DNA of 7,317 nucleotides from Saprospiraceae bacterium (GTDB taxonomy: Bacteria; Bacteroidota; Bacteroidia; Chitinophagales; Saprospiraceae). Made by a program: the position numbers and the translations under genes. The notes beneath the pieces are model-generated. The model was given only the letters and a program-made list of their open reading frames with translations. It was not told where the DNA came from and did not search any database. The DNA lies in assembly GCA_004297645.1 (NCBI GenBank), contig SCUG01000384.1, positions 1 through 7,317 on the forward strand, read 5' to 3'. How positions within the stretch are numbered: position 1 is the first letter of the stretch; the number at the start of each line of letters is the position of its first letter. Shown here piece after piece: positions 4,800-7,317 of this stretch.

Positions 4800-6050
4800 T
4801 TATACGGCTGACACCTTCACCCACCCCAGCGGCATCCCATCGGAGGTTATCGTCCGGGTCATCGGGTAAATGTCGTCCTCGAAAAGCCGTTTTTCCCAAA
4901 CCAATTTTCGCAGGCGTTTGAAAGCCTCCAGGCTTTCCTGTTCCTCCCCGCCATTGTACAACGCCAGGGCGAGGGAGTTGTCGTAAATGGTTTTGCCGAA
5001 GCCGAGGCGCAGGAATACTTCCCCACTTTCCGCCCGTGCTTGCAGAATATCGTAAAAATCCTTGAGCCGCTCAATGTCCTCCTCATTGTCCCGGTTGTTG
5101 GCCTCGCCTAACTCGTAACTTTCGTAGGCGAGTGAATCGAGTGTGAAATTGTTCAGGTTTTTGAGAATGGCTGAGGTCTCTTTGCTTTCGAGGTATGCCA
5201 GCGGCGGATGGCTGAGCGGCGGTTCAATCATCATGTCTAAGCGAAACTGCTGCCCGACGGGCAGGGCTTCCATCAGGATGGGGATGTCGCTGCCCGGCTG
5301 CGCCTGTGCCCGCATGGGCAGCAGGCGGATGCGCCGCAGGCAATGTGCTTCCCATGCGCTTGCAAAGCCTGAGTCGCTGATGCGGATGCGGCGGCTGTCC
5401 TGCCCGGCGTCGTCCCGCAGGGTTCCGAAGAGCTTGTCCTCGTTGAATAGCTCCCGCTCGATGCTCGTGATTTTTCGCTTCAAATCCTTCATCCTTTCCC
5501 TGGCGGAATAGTCGCCCCGCTGGTTTTTCAATTCCTGTATTTCATCTTCCATTTTCTCCCAATGGCGAAGGTTGCTGAAATATTGCTTCATCGCCTGCTC
5601 GCCCTCTTTCGATTTCACGAGCCAATCGTACAGCATGGCGGTGCGCATGGCGCCCTTCACGCTGCTGCCCGGCAGAAACGCCCGCCCCGCCGACTTGACG
5701 ATGGGCTTCACTTCAATGCGCTGCTCATGCAGGATGCCATGGTTGGCGACGGAAAAACGGGTGATGGTTTCCAGGTTCATTTTCATCCTGCCGGTAATGA
5801 ATTGCCGAAGATCGAACTTCGAGCGGTTGTTGTCAAACCCGGTCTGGATGTAGGTCACATACTCGTCAAGCAATTCTTTCTCAGCGACAGCCTGCTCCAA
5901 TTTATCAGGATGGATGTAGTGCAGAGAAGCGCCGTTGGTGCTGACGACGTAATCGGAATAGGGCGAAAGCAGGCTGCCCTGGTCGCCGCCGATGCTGACG
6001 GGCGTGACGGTGGTGAGCTTCAAATGATGGATGTTGCCGATGGTTTTCAT
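4800..6050 (-). CDS. csm5: Type III-A effector subunit Csm5
   Basis: Csm5 is a RAMP-fold subunit at the 3' end of the crRNA in the Csm complex and helps in crRNA maturation. Family landmarks are LTTVTPVSIGG near the N-terminus (12-22), FLPGSSVKGAMRTAML (125-140), which is the typical Csm5 glycine-rich segment, FLRLGFGKT (346-354) and MPLGWV (406-411). The protein has 416 residues, somewhat long for the family. A highly charged helical stretch at about 157-207 may account for the extra length. The ATG at 6048-6050 overlaps the csm4 stop by four bases (ATGA), a sign of translational coupling. The stop lies 10 bases before the membrane protein gene. Motifs and position after csm4 make the assignment firm. 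Confidence 0.93.
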   Translation of the reverse strand: MKTIGNIHHLKLTTVTPVSIGGDQGSLLSPYSDYVVSTNGASLHYIHPDKLEQAVAEKELLDEYVTYIQTGFDNNRSKFDLRQFITGRMKMNLETITRFSVANHGILHEQRIEVKPIVKSAGRAFLPGSSVKGAMRTAMLYDWLVKSKEGEQAMKQYFSNLRHWEKMEDEIQELKNQRGDYSARERMKDLKRKITSIERELFNEDKLFGTLRDDAGQDSRRIRISDSGFASAWEAHCLRRIRLLPMRAQAQPGSDIPILMEALPVGQQFRLDMMIEPPLSHPPLAYLESKETSAILKNLNNFTLDSLAYESYELGEANNRDNEEDIERLKDFYDILQARAESGEVFLRLGFGKTIYDNSLALALYNGGEEQESLEAFKRLRKLVWEKRLFEDDIYPMTRTITSDGMPLGWVKVSAV

Positions 6051-7075
6051 GCCGGTAGTGCGTTTTGATGAACGGGAAGGGAGAAGCCTTTGCCATTGCG
6101 GAGGTACGCTGTGTTTCCGTTGGCGACTGACACCAAGCGCCCGGCGACTTCTCCAGCCAGCAATGCTCCTTCCGACAACATCTTGACCCGCTTGAGCTTG
6201 CCGTCCTTTTCCGTCTGCCTGCCGCCACGGGTAACGAGTTCCCAGCTTTTCAACAGGTTCATTTCGCCCTCTGCCGGGTTGATGAGCGAAACGGAAGCAA
6301 GCGCCCCGTTGCCGCTCACGTTCATGGAAAAATCCTGGAAATCAACGCCTTCGAGCCTGCCGCAACCCACCGAGCGCTCGCCTCCGATGCCTGCGTCGGC
6401 TATCACGGCAAGCACGGTTTTTAATTTGGTCAATGCCGGTTCGGGCAAGCCGGGCGTGTCGAGCAGGAAGTAGTAGTGGATTTTTGGCGCTCCCGCCACT
6501 TTTGCGTTGGCGGCGAGCAACACGTTCGTTTGAAAATAGATGCTGTCCTCTTTCGAGGGCTTGTGGATGGAGACTTTGGGCAGGGAATGGGTTTGATAGA
6601 CTTCCAATTTGCCGATTTTGGCGGCGTTCCATCCCGGCAGTTCGTCTTTGTGCAGCACAAATTCTTTTTGCAAAATGACGCAGTCGTCGTTCCACTCCGA
6701 AGGTTTCAGCCCCAATTCCCAAACTCTTTTTGAAACGAACTGCACCCTGCCCAGCCACTTGCGGTCTTCGTTGTCGACGGGTTTTTCCAGCACGTTGTAA
6801 TGTGCTGGTTTGGGCAAAAACCAGACGTAGTCGTCCTGGCTTTTTTCAAAACAATGGAAGGCGGAAGAGATGCGGATTTTCCCTTCCCTGAAATATTGGA
6901 CAAACGAATTGCTTTCTTTTGGAAAAATCTTGTCCACTGTCACGATGATGGCGGAAAACAAAGTGTCCGAGTGAATGACGACTTCGGTTTCGTCCAACGA
7001 CGTGTCCACGTCGAGGGCGATTTTGCCGAAGTGGAATTGCGCCCTGGGCGGGCATTTAAGGATGACTGCCTGCAT
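6047..7075 (-). CDS. csm4: Type III-A effector subunit Csm4
   Basis: Csm4 is the RAMP subunit that caps the 5' handle of the crRNA and contacts Cas10 in the Csm complex. With the ATG at 7073-7075 the protein has 342 residues, in the family's range. Landmarks are FHFGKIALDVD (14-24), IHSDTLFSAI (34-43), the glycine-rich loop GIGGERSVGCGR (229-240) and KRVKMLSEGALL (295-306). An in-frame TTG at 7079-7081 would add two residues and overlap the csm3 stop. The ATG two bases after that stop is preferred because the same spacing is seen before cas6. The 3' end overlaps csm5 by four bases. Confidence 0.94.
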   Translation of the reverse strand: MQAVILKCPPRAQFHFGKIALDVDTSLDETEVVIHSDTLFSAIIVTVDKIFPKESNSFVQYFREGKIRISSAFHCFEKSQDDYVWFLPKPAHYNVLEKPVDNEDRKWLGRVQFVSKRVWELGLKPSEWNDDCVILQKEFVLHKDELPGWNAAKIGKLEVYQTHSLPKVSIHKPSKEDSIYFQTNVLLAANAKVAGAPKIHYYFLLDTPGLPEPALTKLKTVLAVIADAGIGGERSVGCGRLEGVDFQDFSMNVSGNGALASVSLINPAEGEMNLLKSWELVTRGGRQTEKDGKLKRVKMLSEGALLAGEVAGRLVSVANGNTAYLRNGKGFSLPVHQNALPA

Positions 7076-7077
7076 GG

Positions 7078-7317
7078 TCAAAGCTGTTTGAGGTTGTTCG
7101 CAAAAGTGGCTGCGTCGCCAGTCAAAGTGACCGTTTCATAGGCCCCGTTAGCGGTAACATTTTTCTGTTTCACTTCGACTCCGTCGAATTTCACCTTGCC
7201 GTAGCCCCTGCTGCCCTGCCCGCCGAGGTAGTCGTCCTGGAGCAGGCGCATAGCGGTTTCGAGCGCCCAGAAGTGTTTTTTCAAAACGGAAATGTTGCCG
7301 CTGCCGTTGGGTTCGGG
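7078..7317 (-). CDS. csm3: Type III-A backbone subunit Csm3, C-terminal part
   Basis: This is the last 79 codons of a gene that continues past the right edge. Csm3 forms the helical backbone of the Csm complex along the crRNA and carries the RNase that cuts target RNA every six bases. The visible part holds the C-terminal glycine-rich segment LLQDDYLGGQGSRGYGKVKF (fragment residues 25-44), typical of Csm3. The catalytic aspartate lies in the N-terminal part and is not in the window. The stop TGA (7078-7080) is followed after two bases by the csm4 ATG, so the two are coupled in one operon. The position directly before csm4 agrees with the usual csm3-csm4-csm5 order. Confidence 0.9.
   Translation of the reverse strand, partial: PEPNGSGNISVLKKHFWALETAMRLLQDDYLGGQGSRGYGKVKFDGVEVKQKNVTANGAYETVTLTGDAATFANNLKQL

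Overview
The window holds the 3' part of a type III-A (Csm) CRISPR-Cas locus followed by its CRISPR array. Beyond the array lies a decayed HEPN/MNT toxin-antitoxin pair and a gene-poor flank. The likely host is a member of the Bacteroidetes. This rests on a Bacteroidetes-type promoter pattern (ATTG, 20 bases, TACATTTG) upstream of the HEPN gene, on gene starts with little sign of Shine-Dalgarno sequences, and on the family resemblance of Cas6 and Cas1. The taxon is an inference.

All recognised genes read on the minus strand, so the locus runs from the right edge to the left. In transcription order these are: the 3' end of csm3 (cut by the window edge), csm4, csm5, an unrecognised two-helix membrane protein, cas6, cas1, cas2, a short leader of about 83 bases, and a CRISPR array of 10 perfectly identical 36-base repeats with 9 spacers. 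csm3 through cas6 are packed with overlaps or gaps of 2 to 10 bases and look like one operon. cas10, csm2 and any csm6 would lie beyond the right edge and are not seen. Cas6 would cut the array transcript, Csm3/4/5 with the unseen subunits would form the RNA-guided effector, and Cas1-Cas2 would insert new spacers.

Four things stand out inside the cas operon. First, the membrane protein between csm5 and cas6 has two predicted transmembrane helices and a C-terminal soluble domain predicted to be cytosolic. It is a candidate ancillary or signal-responsive effector. Second, Cas1 lacks a recognisable N-terminal strand region, and its only in-frame upstream start sits inside a 51-base palindrome. 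Third, Cas6 appears to carry an internal insertion of about 35 residues. Fourth, the cas1-cas2 junction is built of a heptanucleotide tandem repeat that supplies the cas1 stop codon.

Left of the array are a HEPN gene broken by a one-base frameshift and an in-frame TGA, an intact MNT nucleotidyltransferase gene overlapping its 3' end, and about 420 bases without a convincing gene. That flank holds a degenerate solo copy of the CRISPR repeat (21 of 24 bases identical over the handle-containing half), two hairpins and a long imperfect inverted repeat.
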